Assembly: GCA_963576735.1 (NCBI GenBank)
Contig: OY755196.1
Location: 9,653,912 to 9,717,911, forward strand
Direction of reading: 5' to 3'
DNA: 64,000 nt
Source: Bedellia somnulentella
Taxonomy: Eukaryota > Arthropoda > Insecta > Lepidoptera > Bedelliidae
A program made the position numbers and the translations under genes. This document shows, piece by piece, positions 32,801-43,456 of the stretch. The notes under the pieces are model-generated. The model worked only from the letters and a program-made list of their open reading frames with translations. It was not told the origin of the DNA and did not search any database. Position 1 is the first letter of the stretch. Each line of letters starts with the position of its first letter.

Positions 32801-33320
32801 ACTGCATTGTTAACTTTGTTCGTTGTTCAAGTACCTATTCAATTGGATGAATACATACATAGAATAGAAAAGAATAATATAAATGTAATACATAGACTAC
32901 CGTTAATACAAATTAATACATAAAGTTCATTAAATTAATAAAGCTAAATTAAATCTCCATTGTATTGCGATAAATATTGTATGCGCGCTCGATAGATGGC
33001 GTTGTACCTGTCTGAATCGCGCTATGGTTTCGTTACAAAGCGCAGTGTAAGTAGTACTTCAAAATAATTAATTAGATAATTTTCATTTGATAGCGATCAT
33101 CTGTCTATGAAAACCCATTTCGAAACTAAAAAATATTGTAGTGATAATTGATATTCGGAGAACTTTACGTGTTATTTAGTTTAGTTTAGTTATAGTTTGT
33201 AAGTTAGTAGATATATATTTATTTAGTTAGTTATTTGTTAGTTAGTTTAGTTCTATTTAGTTTGCATATATTTATAAGTTTAAGCCCTATTGTTATAGAA
33301 GTAATTGTAAATATAGTGTA

Positions 33321-33869
33321 ATGGAACGTGAAATATTGTACATAAATGGCGACCTTTGTCCACACAGAGTCATCTCTATTCCTGGAGATGGGTCGTGTTT
33401 ATTTCATTCGTTGTCATACAGCATGTATGGGAGTTTTCAGTCGTCAAACGATATTAGGCGTGCTGTCGTCCATTATGTAGTGGAGAATTGGGATGACATG
33501 CAAGTCTATAAGTCTATGTTTACTGAATATAATCGACTCCGCCCCCTGATTACGTATCTTTTGCGACTGACGATTGTGTCGCAAGTCGCACGATTATCGC
33601 TGTCAATGTCATAAAATTATATGCGATTTGACACTTTTGACAGCGACAATATTGCAACTTGCTACACAATCGCGTTCGCTAAAGATCCATAATCAGCCCG
33701 CCGAAGTATATATCGCCCAGACTTGTCTACCTTAGAAGTAACGAAGCCTCAGAGAAGAAACAAAAGAGATAGAGATAGAGAATGGGTTCTAAACAAAGCA
33801 GTAGCTGACGTCCAAGAAATTGTGAGGTCACCTAAAAGTAAAAGAAAGAAATACCCTTACAAAAAATAA
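33321..33869 (+). pseudogene. OTU-type cysteine-protease fragment, interrupted by a MITE
   Basis: From the ATG at 33321 the frame reads MEREILYINGDLCPHRVI and then PGDGSCLFHSLSYSMYGSFQ, the OTU catalytic block (Asp and nucleophile Cys of DGSC), followed by RRAVVHYVVENWDD. The distal catalytic His is not found. OTU domains with this signature occur in ovarian-tumour-family deubiquitinases and in proteins of Helitrons and other elements; lack of introns and the repeat setting favour an element. At about 33546 a short inverted-repeat element breaks it. A lysine/arginine-rich frame (33699-33869) follows; whether the two halves were one frame depends on how the target duplication is drawn. Confidence 0.55.
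33546..33696. mobile_element. MITE M5 inside the OTU fragment
   Basis: The left end CTGATTACGTATCTTTTGCGA and the right end, read in reverse (CTGATTATGGATCTTTAGCGA), are inverted copies, continuing through CGATTGTGT(C/A)GCAAG to CGCTGTCAA. About 150 bp, arms ~65 bp. The TSD is ambiguous (CCC or GCC). Confidence 0.6.
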
Positions 33870-34565
33870 ATGAGATCCCACCAAAAACATTAAATGTAAA
33901 AAAATGCCAAGTCTCTCGATGCAGTCTTTCCATCGTAAAAAGTTTTGAGATCTCATAGAAGCCAAGTCCTATTCAAAATATTTCGTAGTTATAAATCAAC
34001 ATTTAGTAATTGTATCAATAGTTTTCTTTATATTATAATTAAAGTGACTTGGCAATGAGCACAAATTAAAAGCTGCTTGCTGCCTGGAATTATGTGCAAA
34101 TGTTACTGACGAGACCAGTGATCAGATTATTTGTTATGTGTGAATCATGATGGTCACTGCCGACTACATGCTCCAATACAATAATTAAGAATACCTTACG
34201 GGCCATCGCTTTATGAAAGTAAATAAATCGAGAGTGCACTAAGACTGACTGCCGTTGCCGAAATTCGGTTGGGACGACACGGATAAACCAAAAGATAATT
34301 AATTTTGTGATATTAATGTTTACGCATGCGGTGTGTGTAACTTTCAACTCCTCCAAATATGCCGTTTTATTTGTTTCTTCCTGTGCTCATTGCCAAATCA
34401 CTATAATTATAATATAAAGAAAACTATTGATACAATTACTAAATGTTGATTTATAACTACGAAATATTTTGAATAGGACTTGGCTTCTATGAGATCTCAA
34501 AACTTTTTACGATGGAAAGACTGCATCGAGAGACTTGGCATTTTTTTACATTTAATGTTTTTGGT
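33868..34565. mobile_element. MITE M1, copy 2, with ~190-bp inverted arms
   Basis: Arms about 33872-34060 and 34387-34562, nearly identical inverted copies starting ATCCCACCAAAAACATTAAA and including GAGATCTCATAGAAGCCAAG. The ~320-bp centre has no clear ORF. Its right edge abuts a SINE-C. Confidence 0.85.
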
Positions 34566-34569
34566 GGGA

Positions 34570-34836
34570 TTAATAATAAATAAAGAATAAATAAAGGAAA
34601 GAAAAATTTCAACACAGGCGGGGATCGAACCCGCGAACTCGGGTAAACGCCCCGACGCTCTGCCAACTGAGCTACCGTGTCAATTGGCTGCCAGTGCGAA
34701 ATTCTTCTATCCTTTATTTCTTTTACACGTTTAAGTAGTGTTTGCGTTTCCTACCTCCGAATTATTACTAATTCCCCACCCCTTCACCCCCATCCCCACA
34801 TGAGGTTTTCATGAACAAAAAGATTTAAATTTGTAT
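34570..34836 (-). repeat. SINE-C copy
   Basis: tRNA-like core on the minus strand (34614-34681; GGGATCGAACCCGCGAACTC, TGCCAACTGAGCTACCGTG), then GGCTGCCAGTGCGAAATTC and a long tail to ATCCCCACATGAGGTTTTCA. A few core bases are deleted relative to the 61830 copy. Confidence 0.78.
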
Positions 34837-35422
34837 TAATAATTTCATCCCTCTTGGTGTAGGAAAATGCTCTACATTCCCATGTAGGCATCAAATTAAA
34901 ATTTTAACACTTGTTTAGGTTTCCTATGAAAAGTATTTTTTTATCCATGTAATCCATATAACATTTAAATTATGTAATAACAATAAAAAAGCCGTTATTT
35001 CTTCTACTTATAACTTTAAAGGTGTACATGCATAGAATATTATAATGTTAAGTAAAACATTTTCACATATCACATGAAATATTTAAAATAACGTACATTC
35101 ATATATCAATTGCAAAAGTATAATTACAGTGTTACAACTATAGTTTCTATAAATCTCCTTTACATATCCACTTGACAATTTGACATGAGCAAAACCAACT
35201 TGTTACATTTTTTGTACCATCACGCACTTTGTCGGTGGCAGCAGTATAATAAATCAATGGAGCGTGCCAAATAGCGATGTTAATGTATGTATGTGGATTA
35301 TTGATTTAGGTGGTAGCTGTGAAGTGTTACAATATTGCTTGTTCCGGAATAGTTTTTTAAGTGATTTAATGCGGTTTTGTGGAGTTCCGGTAAATAAGGG
35401 TCGGTCGTAGAACTATCTTTTA
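34837..35422. other. No recognisable feature
   Basis: AT-rich, no ORF or repeat assigned. Confidence 0.4.
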
Positions 35423-35456
35423 TTTATTGCTAGCTGACCCTACAGACTTCGTACTA
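35423..35456 (-). mobile_element. Hel-2 terminus
   Basis: GCTAGCTGACCCTACAGACT; the remainder is displaced by SINE-A. Confidence 0.5.
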
Positions 35457-35688
35457 CTACATACATAACGGTATACCAAAAAGGGGTAGCCAGAGCTTTA
35501 GACCTAGAAACCCCTCAGTCATATTTGGAAGTTGATTGGAACAAGATGGTAGAAATAAAGTATCATAGATGATGGGTCTCCAACCGCATCTTCCAAAAGC
35601 CACTTAAAAAGCCCCATACCCTCTTACGACAACCTTCTAGGGTAGAAAGGGGTAGTGACACCCTAAGCCGGCACTACACGGCAAATAC
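35457..35688 (-). repeat. SINE-A copy (A2)
   Basis: From ACATACATAACGGTATACC to GCCGGCACTACACGGC. Confidence 0.8.
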
Positions 35689-36109
35689 CATTACTATTAC
35701 TACGTAATTAAATACGCACAGAAAGTGTTGAGCTAGTGCTATTGTAAACCGATACAAAACCACTATTCGATATAGAAAGAGCTACTTTTACCGCCTGCAG
35801 TAATGTTTATTGCCAACATAAAATTCACTTCCTCCAGTGCTTCGTACCATCCGCACAAAGACTCGTATACCGGTACAGACGATGCGGAAAGTGGATGATG
35901 TTTTTTCATTGTGTCGCCTGCCTACCCCTTTATACTTGAGGTTGTAAATAAAAACATATACAAATAACGATAACAATAAAAGTGTGCCCAAACTACCATA
36001 AAAAGCTTCTATTTTAAGACGGTGGTGGTCAATAAAATTTAGGACTTGATTAGTGTCTATCTAACTATAGCAGGGACGAATTTCGATCACAGAACCAATT
36101 CTTCATTTA

Positions 36110-36348
36110 TATAGCTCACGGCTATAAATCTCTATAGAGGTAGCCAGAGATTCTAAATTAGGAATGCCTCAGCCTATTTTTGGAAGTTGGTTGGAGAAAA
36201 GTTTGTAAAACAAAGGTTTCTAATGACGGGTCTCCAATTGCAACGCCCAAAAAACACTTGAAGAGCCCCAATACTTTTAGTCGCCTCTTGGGAACACCCA
36301 CTGGAAGGAATGGGGTAGCGCTATTCTAAGTCGACACTATACATGTAT
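36110..36348 (-). repeat. SINE-A copy (A1, diverged)
   Basis: CTCACGGCTATAAATCTC to TAAGTCGACACTATACATG; many substitutions suggest an old copy. Confidence 0.75.
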
Positions 36349-36678
36349 ATCTATTTATTACAGATACCAAAGTACTTTTCTACTCGACAGTACACCTGTA
36401 AGACTTGTAACAAATAGCGAAAGTATTATTTTTATTGCATTTTTTCGAGATCGAAACCGTTCAATTACGTAAATGGATGTAACGTTACATTAGTTGGAAC
36501 ATAAAGCCGGGGCGGGGCACATGTTTAGAACAATGACTTTCTAAGACACTTTTGTGGTTGGAATTAAATTAATTATTACTTTTATGGCCTATCGATGTTC
36601 TGTTTTGTTACCTTACAATTATAGATGTAAAGTTAGACGGAAGATATTAATTATTCACTGTACAAGTTTAATATACAT

Positions 36679-36929
36679 GCTGTGTAGTGTCGGCTTAGAA
36701 TAGCACTACCCCATTTCTCCTGTGGATGTACGTAAGAGGCGACTAACGGTATTGGGGCTTTTGAGGGGTTTTTGGGCGATGCGGTTGGAGACCCATCACA
36801 AACAACCTTTATATCACCATCTTTTCCCCACGCAACTTCCAAAAGTGGCTAAAAGATTTCTAATTCCTTAGCTCTGGCTACCCCTTCTTGAGATTTATAG
36901 CCGTGAGTATATGTATGTATGTATGTATG
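36679..36929 (+). repeat. SINE-A copy (A1)
   Basis: TSD AGTTTAATATAC / AGTTTAACATAC. Confidence 0.87.
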
Positions 36930-36944
36930 AGTTTAACATACTCA

Positions 36945-37096
36945 CACTATAAGTTCCCATTGGGGTAGGCGAGACTATCGATCGCCACTTTGTACGTTCC
37001 TGACAAACCTCTCTAGCTTCGTTTACATCCATCAATCTTCTCATACAGGCTCTCTCATTCATACTTCGGACAACTGCTTTTTTGAGCACACTCTCT
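36945..37096 (-). mobile_element. LINE-R 3' end
   Basis: CATACTCACACTATAAGTTCC to TTTTTGAGCACACTCTCT; small deletions. Confidence 0.75.
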
Positions 37097-37236
37097 ATAG
37101 TATAACTAATATTATATTGAATTTACCGACGCCTCACGAGTTGTTTTTTATAGAGAAGATGACAACTAAAAACTTTTTTCCTACTTTTTAATAAATTAGT
37201 AAAATTCTGCATTATAATTTTTACTTTAATGGTTTT

Positions 37237-37486
37237 ACATACATACAACATATTCTCACGGCTATAAATCCCTAGAAGGGGTAGCCAGAGCTAAGGAATT
37301 AGAAATTCCTCAGCCACTTTTGGAAGTTGCATGGGGAAATGATGGTGAAATAAAGGTTTTTGGTGATGGGTCTCCAACCGCATTGCCCAATAATCCCTTA
37401 AAAGCCCCAATACCGTTAGTCGCCTCTTACGTACACCCACCGGAAGAAATGGGGTAGTGCTATTCTAAGCCGACACTACACAGCAA
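37237..37486 (-). repeat. SINE-A copy (A1)
   Basis: TSD TAATGGTTTT at 37227-37236 and 37487-37496. Confidence 0.9.
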
Positions 37487-37574
37487 TAATGGTTTTCTAT
37501 CCGACAGAATCAATATCAATAGATGTAAATAAAAAAATGACAAACATAAAACCCAATACATAATGTGCATGCAA

Positions 37575-37790
37575 CAATCCCGTGTAGTGCCAGCTTAGAA
37601 TATCACTACCCCTTTCTACCCTCGGGTGTCGTAAGAGGCGACTTAGGATATGGGGCTTTTCAAGTGATTTATGGGCGATGCGGTTGGAGACTCCTCTATC
37701 AACTTTCAAATGAGGCTGAGGAGTTTCTAGCTCTGAAACTCTTCTACCCCTTTTTGTGATTCATGGCCGTGAGTATATGTATGTATGTAC
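37575..37790 (+). repeat. SINE-A copy (A2) with an internal deletion
   Basis: GTGTAGTGCCAGCTTAGAAT to GGCCGTGAGTATATGTATG; ~25 bases around the GATACTTTATT block are missing. Confidence 0.8.
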
Positions 37791-38112
37791 AAAATAATCC
37801 GACACGCACTTGACTTTCGTTTCAATAACAAAACAAACTGTCGATATTATCACAAATTACGTAATTACAAGCAACTCCTCTTATCCGCCATCTTGGGTTT
37901 AGAACAAAGAATGCAATTAGCAGATCTTTGCGATAAATTAAATGGTGCATTGACTTTGCTACTTTTACAGAAGGTTTTTTTTTATTTTGTAAGCACCACT
38001 TATAATTTAGATATGATAAAAAATCAAAATTATAAATTATCCCGGTTTATATATATCTGGATTTAAATCTGTAAAGGTTATGTTTATGAATGAATAAAAA
38101 AAAAAGAGTTAT

Positions 38113-38376
38113 GCGTAGTTTCGGCACAGAATAGCAGTACATACATACATACATATACACAGGGCTATAAATCCCTAGAAGGGGTAGCCAGAGCTTAAGA
38201 ATTAAAATTCCTCAGCCATTTTGGATGGAGTTCGGAAAAGATGGTAAAATAAAGGTTGTTGGTGATGGGTCTCCAACCGTATCGCCAAAAAAAATCTAAA
38301 AAGCCCTAATAGCGTTAGTGGCCTCTTACGTACACCCACCGAAAGAAATAAGGTAGTGCTATTTTGAGCCCACACT
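38113..38376 (-). repeat. SINE-A copy (A1) beside a plus-strand head fragment
   Basis: 38141-38376 is a diverged minus-strand copy. Immediately left, GCGTAGTTTCGGCACAGAAT (38113-38137) is a decayed plus-strand head. Confidence 0.7.
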
Positions 38377-38478
38377 GCAAGCACCCCACGAGAATACAGT
38401 ACAGTACCAACCAAGTATGACACATGGATAAACAGTATGCAGGTCAATAAATTATCTCACTTCACGTTTACGTTCTAC

Positions 38479-38733
38479 ATACATACATACATATGCTCAC
38501 GGCTATAAATCCCTAGAAGGGGTAGCCAGAGCTAAGGAATTGGAAATTCCTCAGCCACATTTGGAAGTTGAGTGGGGAAAAGATGGTAACATAAAGGTTT
38601 TTGGTGATGGGTCTCCAACCACATCGCCCAAAAATAACTTAAAAGCTCCAAATCTGTTAGTCGCCTCTTACGTACACCCACCGGAAGAAATGGGGTAGTG
38701 TTATTCTATGCCGACACTACACAGCAAACACAG
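38479..38733 (-). repeat. SINE-A copy (A1)
   Basis: TSD TTTACGTTCTAC at 38467-38478 and 38734-38745. Confidence 0.9.
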
Positions 38734-38846
38734 TTTACGTTCTACTGTACTCTTTGTACCATGTCGTGTGATACCCACTTCACAATGCTATCTACATTAG
38801 CTACATACTTCATATACTTTAAAAAAGATAATAGGAACAACTGCCG

Positions 38847-39092
38847 GCTTAGAATGTCGCTACCCCTTTCTACCCACGGGTGTCGTAAGAGGCGACTAAG
38901 GGTATTGGGGCTTTTTATTGATTTTTTGGGCGGTGTGGTTGGAGAACCATTACCAAAAACCCCTATTTTACCATCTTTTCCCAACTCAACTTCCAAAAGT
39001 GGCTGAGGAATTTATAATTCCTTAGCTCTGGCTACCCCTTCTAGGGAAATATAGCCGTGAGTATATGTATGTATGTATGTATGTATGTATAA
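38847..39092 (+). repeat. SINE-A copy (A2 head, A1 body)
   Basis: A mosaic: TGCCGGCTTAGAATGTCGC and TACCCACGGGTGTCG as in A2, then TATTTTACCATCTTTTCCC as in A1. TSD ATAATAG(G/T)AACAAC. Confidence 0.85.
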
Positions 39093-39187
39093 TAGTAACA
39101 ACTTTTCTGAGGTCGATAAGTCTTTAGAATCAATCTCCCCTCTTATTGTGAGTGATCGTTGGACGATATACAAAGAAAGAACATAAT

Positions 39188-39323
39188 AAGAATAAAAGAG
39201 TTAATATTAGAAGATTGATGGATGTAAACGAAGCTAGAGAGAGTCAGGATCGTAAAAAGTAGCGATCGATAGTATCTGCCTGCCCCAAATGGGAACTAAT
39301 GGCATGAGTATATGTATGTATAC
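39188..39323 (+). mobile_element. LINE-R 3' end
   Basis: AAGAATAAAAGAGTTAATA to GGCATGAGTATATGTATGT. Confidence 0.75.
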
Positions 39324-39395
39324 ATGGCTTTAGACGTGTCGGTAAATTCCGAACCAACCATTCTTGGTAGATATTAACCCTTGTGTTTATCAGCA

Positions 39396-39535
39396 GAAGA
39401 GCAAGCACGAGCGCTTTTTATCGACACGATAACGGTTAGATGAGATCGCAGTATACGATACTAAGTAAGTGCGTAAGAGATGGCTGCTTTATCCCACGCG
39501 ATATCTAGTTTAAACACGGCTCGTGCTTGCCCTGC
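39396..39535. mobile_element. MITE M2 unit
   Basis: Bounded by GCAAGCACGAGCGC and GCTCGTGCTTGCC (inverted), with TATCGACACGATAACGG and CACGCGATATCTAGTTTAAA inside. Confidence 0.7.
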
Positions 39536-39717
39536 AGGTATCAAAACGAAAATTGGTGTAACCAAGTTTCGACGTTCACTTGCAAAGCACTATCTATATA
39601 AAATTTATGGGTCTGTCTGTATATCGGTGCTGGCCGGTTGAGTGAAAGTTAACTAATAAACTAAACTCCGAGACTAGTTTGAACGTATAGCAAAAATAAA
39701 AAATACATAGATACAAA

Positions 39718-40086
39718 TTGACATGATAGTCCAGTGGGTAGAACACCCGCCCGAAAACAGAAGGGCGTGAGTTCCAATCCTGGGTCGGGCCTACACCAAT
39801 TTGTCTTTTCTAAAGTCATATGTGTGGTTAATTTATCATGGTTGCTAACGGTGAGGGAAAACATCGTGAGGAAACCCACATGGCTGAGTTGTACTTAGTC
39901 ATGTGACAGTGTATTCGTACAAAACGGCGATAGGCCTGCCCCCTATCACGTGAGTACACTGTCTAAGCAAAACGTGGGTACCTTTCTCTAGACACTAGAT
40001 GGCGCTTGCCATGTGAGTTCAGAAGTATTGGTACCTCTGCCAACCCCTTCGAGGATAAACGGCGTGAACGTTTATGTTACGTTTTA
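39718..40086 (+). repeat. SINE-B copy (subfamily b)
   Basis: A box TAGTCCAGTGGGTAGAACA, B box GAGTTCCAATCC, and the b-specific ACACTAGATGGCGCTTGCC. TSD TAGATACAAA at 39708-39717 and 40087-40096. ~97% identical to the copy at 44412. Confidence 0.88.
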
Positions 40087-40096
40087 TAGATACAAA

Positions 40097-40394
40097 AGTT
40101 ACATTCTTCTAAACATTTTGTTTCATTATTTTTAATCCATTGTTAAATAAATTTTCACCGTAAATTTGCCAATTTACCTAACTATCTATAGTTGCCTGGA
40201 AGTCGCTTTAAGTACACCGAATGTACTTCTATTTAAGAACATAATGTTAAAATTTTGACTTCCATTTCGGGAAGGAAATTCTACAGTATATTTTATTTAT
40301 TTTAAGAGATATTTCCGGTCAAATGTTTGGTGCCACCGAAATTAGCAATTTATTTACTGAAATTAGCAAAGCACCCACAGAACTCCGCCAGACA
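40097..40394. other. No recognisable feature
   Basis: AT-rich spacer. Confidence 0.4.
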
Positions 40395-40585
40395 ACTGTG
40401 ATAGCTCAGTGGGTAGAACCTTGTTTATCGTGTAGACGATGCGAGTTCAAATCCTGGGTCGAGCCAACACCAATTTATCTTTTCTAAAGACATATGTGAA
40501 AACACTTTAAGGAAATCCACATGGCTGATTTGTGCTTAGTCATGTGACAGTGTAATCGTTTAAAACGGCGACACTGTCACATGGC
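40395..40585 (+). repeat. SINE-B 5' half
   Basis: A box TAGCTCAGTGGGTAGAACC and B box GAGTTCAAATCC; breaks off at AAAACGGCGACACTGTC. Confidence 0.75.
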
Positions 40586-40586
40586 T

Positions 40587-40705
40587 AACGTAAGTGTGGG
40601 CTAAGAATAACACTACCCATTTTCTACCCGTGAGCATCGTAAGCAGCGATAAAGGGTATTGGGGCTTTTAAAGCGATTTTTGTGCGATGCGGTTGGAGTC
40701 CCACC
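40587..40705 (+). repeat. SINE-A 5' half
   Basis: AGTGTGGGCTAAGAATAACAC to GCGGTTGGAGTCCCACCAC; the 3' part is lost. Confidence 0.6.
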
Positions 40706-40914
40706 ACTAAAAAGCTTCAATCCAATTAAAATTGTCTACCATATTTTTGTAAGAGCGCTCTCCTGTTTAGTTAGTAACTTCATGGTTAAAATAAAGAATG
40801 GGTCTCTACGATATTTTTTCATTATTCGTCATAATTTGGTAATAAATTAATATAAATAAATAATCTACATTTCGTAAAACTATATTTGGAATTGAAAATA
40901 ATAATAAAAATAAA

Positions 40915-41035
40915 ATATCCCTGAAGGGGTTGGCAGAGGTACTAATGCTTCTGAACATCACGTGACATTTGCACCTTGGTTCAGAGTACCCACGTTTTGT
41001 TTGGACAGTGTACTCACGTGATAGAAGGCAATTCT
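40915..41035 (-). repeat. SINE-B 3' half
   Basis: ATATCCCTGAAGGGGTTGGC to GTGTACTCACGTGATAG. Confidence 0.7.
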
Positions 41036-41095
41036 AATAAAAAAATATCAAGTTGTTTAAAAATATAAGAACATTACGATCCTTCCACGAATACA

Positions 41096-41336
41096 CACAT
41101 ACATATACTCACGACTATAATTTCCTAGAAGGGGTAGCCAGAGCCATGGAATTATAAATTCCTCAGCCACTTTTCGAAGTTGAGTGGGGAAAAGGCGCTA
41201 AAATAAAGGTTTTTGGTGATGCAACCGCATCGCCCAAAAATCCAATAAAAAGTCCCAATACCCTTAGTCGCCTCTTACGACACCCGTGGGTAGAAAGGGG
41301 TAGCGACATTCTAAGCCGGCACTACACGGTAAACAA
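41096..41336 (-). repeat. SINE-A copy (A1/A2 mosaic)
   Basis: Exact TSD CCACGAATACA at 41085-41095 and 41337-41347. A2-like head (GACATTCTAAGCCGGCAC), A1-like body. Confidence 0.88.
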
Positions 41337-41688
41337 CCACGAATACAACGCACAAATAATATTTCTGCGACATTTTAATGCAACTACATTTAATCATTTT
41401 GTGATGTCAGTTCATATTACGTTGATAAATAAAACAAAGCCGCAATTTTTCTACTTTAATAATCTAATTTCTCATTCTATCATTATCTGTCATTATATCA
41501 CTCGGCAGATAATTAAATTGTGACCACAAGCCACGAACTTGCTCTATTTTCACCACACCAGGTATACGTAGTAAACATTAGTTATTCCAATTGTGTTCAG
41601 AGATAATAATAGGATTTATAGTATGCTGGACATTCTCTACAGTATTGAACATGATTAAATTGTAATACGAATGTGGACTCGAGAGTTA

Positions 41689-42007
41689 CGCCCGATTTCT
41701 GAATTGAGTATCCAAGCTGAGAACGACTTAAGTATCTCATAATTTAAATCTTTTTGTTCATGAAAACCTCATTTGGGGATTATTACTTATAAATAAAGGA
41801 AAGAAAAATTTCGCGCTGGCAGCCATTGACACGGTAGCTCAATTGGCAGAGCGTCGGGGTGTATACCCGAGGTCGCGGGTTCGATTCCCGTCTGTGTCGA
41901 TTTTTTTCTTTTCTTTATTTATTAGACTTAAGTATCGCTTTATCTCATTCAGTTGTTAAGATTTCAATGTTGTTCTCAGCTGGAATACTCAATTCAGAAA
42001 TCGGGCG
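41689..42007. mobile_element. Harbinger-like MITE M7, host of a SINE-C
   Basis: Terminal inverted repeats of ~39 bases (CGCCCGATTTCTGAATTGAG ...) and a 3-bp TTA duplication outside each end (41686-41688, 42008-42010), as PIF/Harbinger elements make. A SINE-C copy sits inside. Confidence 0.8.
41737..41925 (+). repeat. SINE-C copy with a complete tRNA cloverleaf
   Basis: TSD ACTTAAGTATC (41726-41736, 41926-41936). The core 41828-41898 folds with all four stems paired: acceptor GACACGG/CTGTGTC, D stem GCTC/GAGC, anticodon stem TCGGG/CCCGA with 7-base loop GTGTATA (U33, anticodon GUA, tyrosine), T arm GCGGG-TTCGATT-CCCGT. Other copies have a broken anticodon arm. The SINE flanks make it a retroposed tRNA-like unit, not a normal tRNA gene. 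Confidence 0.82.
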
Positions 42008-42059
42008 TTAGGCTTCTAATACGATTTTTTATATATTAAAATGTGTAGAATTAATATGT

Positions 42060-42118
42060 GAAAGTTTAAATCCCGGGTCGGTCCTACACCAATTTGCCGT
42101 TTCTAAAGTCATATGTGA
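42060..42118 (+). repeat. SINE-B fragment around the B box
   Basis: GTTTAAATCCCGGGTCGG and CACCAATTTGCCG. Confidence 0.55.
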
Positions 42119-42390
42119 GTAATAAATAAAGAATAAATAAAGGAAAGAAAAATTTCGACACAGGCGGGATTGCAAAAACTACTAAAACGTGTAAAAGAAA
42201 TAAAGGATAGAAGAATTTCGCGCTGGCAGCCATTGACACCGTAGCTCAATTGGCAAGAGCGACGGGGGCGTATACCCGAGGTCGTGGGTTCGAATCCCGC
42301 CTGTGTCGAAATTTTTCTTTCCTTTATTTATTAGTAATAATCCCCGCATGAGGTTTTCATGAACAAAAATATTTAAATTATGTCATATGT
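42119..42390 (+). repeat. SINE-C copy with an inverted acceptor end at its 5' side
   Basis: Left: AAAAATTTCGACACAGGCGGG (reversed acceptor/T arm). Then AAGAATTTCGCGCTGGCAGCC and a plus-strand core 42233-42307 (one extra A in the D arm), closing CGAAATTTTTCTTTCC and ATCCCCGCATGAGGTTTTCA. Confidence 0.75.
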
Positions 42391-42396
42391 GAGGTT

Positions 42397-42935
42397 CGTG
42401 ACGTGTCGAAAATGCCTGGAAAAGCTTTTGGTCTATAAAAGAGCTAATGAAGGGAGAACTTCCGCTCTCCCTCAAACGTAAGCTCATGGACATGTGCATT
42501 CTTCCCATCCTTACCTATGGAGCCCAAACCTGGTCTTTGACTGACGCGCAAATGTTTAAACTTGGGGTTTGCCAACGAAACATGGAGCGCAGCATTCTCG
42601 GAATCCGGCTCATAGACAGAGTCCGGAATACAGAGTTGCGCTCAAAGACAAAAATTATAGATGTAGCTCAGAAGGCGGCCCAATTGAAGTGGGATTGGGC
42701 CGGCCACGTTGCTCGGATGCACCCGGACCGATGGGCCAAAAGAGCCACGCAATGGACTCCCGCTGTAAAGAGAAAGCGTGGCCGACCAAGGAAAAGATGG
42801 AGTGACGAGTTGGGTCTCTGGGATAAGAAGTGGTGGGAGACCGCTCAAAACCGTCTGGAGTGGAAGAAGGGGAGAGAGGCCTTTGCCAAGCAGTGGGACA
42901 TAAATGGCTAATAATAAATAATATAAATAAATAAT
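42397..42935 (+). mobile_element. LINE 3' end with RTE-type RT C-terminus
   Basis: A 154-codon frame (42447-42911) reads LTYGAQTWSLTDAQ, CQRNMERSILGIRLIDRVRN, KWDWAGHVARMHPDRW, KRKRGRPRKRWSDEL and GREAFAKQW: the region after the palm domain in RTE/BovB-like reverse transcriptases. Ends in an (AATA)n tail. 5'-truncated. It belongs to a family separate from LINE-R (different C-terminus and tail). Confidence 0.85.
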
Positions 42936-43016
42936 ACATATGTGAGGTTTATTTATCATGTTTGTTAACGGTGAGGGCAAACATTGTGATGAAAACCACA
43001 TGGCTGAGTTGTGAGG
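42936..43016 (+). repeat. SINE-B internal fragment
   Basis: TTTATCATGTTTGTTAACGG to CACATGGCTGAGTTGTG. Confidence 0.6.
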
Positions 43017-43205
43017 GGGTGTAGAGACAACTTATTTTGACAATTACTTTGGTTTCCGCTCTATTTACTTAAGTTCTCTATGGCCTTTAATAAATATATC
43101 GTCAATATGCATTCTTTATGCTAATTAAATTAGAAAAAAATCATTATCTGAAACAATAACTACATTGAACCACACATTAATAATTCATAATTATTCTTCT
43201 TTTTT

Positions 43206-43456
43206 AGCTGTGTAGTGTCGGCTTAGAATAACACTAATCCATTTCTACCCGTGGGTGATCGTAAGAGGCGACTAACGGTATTGGGGCATTTAAGGGACTT
43301 TGGGCGATGCGGTTGGAGACCCATCACCAAGAACCTTTATTTCACCATCTTTTCCCCACGCAACTTCCAAAAGTGGCTGAGGAATTTATAATTCCTTGGC
43401 TCTGGCTACCCCTTCTAGGGAATTACAGCCGTGAGTATATGTATGATGTATGTATG
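43206..43456 (+). repeat. SINE-A copy with a ~75-bp TSD, just upstream of the cuticle-like gene
   Basis: The left flank 43126-43200 and right flank 43457-43540 are imperfect copies (share TTATCTGAAAC, CATTGAACCACACA, AATTCATA). It lies about 115 bases before exon 1. Confidence 0.85.

Noticed and set aside
34090..34356. 88-codon minus-strand frame inside MITE M1
   Set aside because: No recognisable motif, non-ATG start, lies between the inverted arms; chance frame.
42642..43001. 94- and 119-codon minus-strand frames
   Set aside because: Antisense of the LINE reverse-transcriptase C-terminus.
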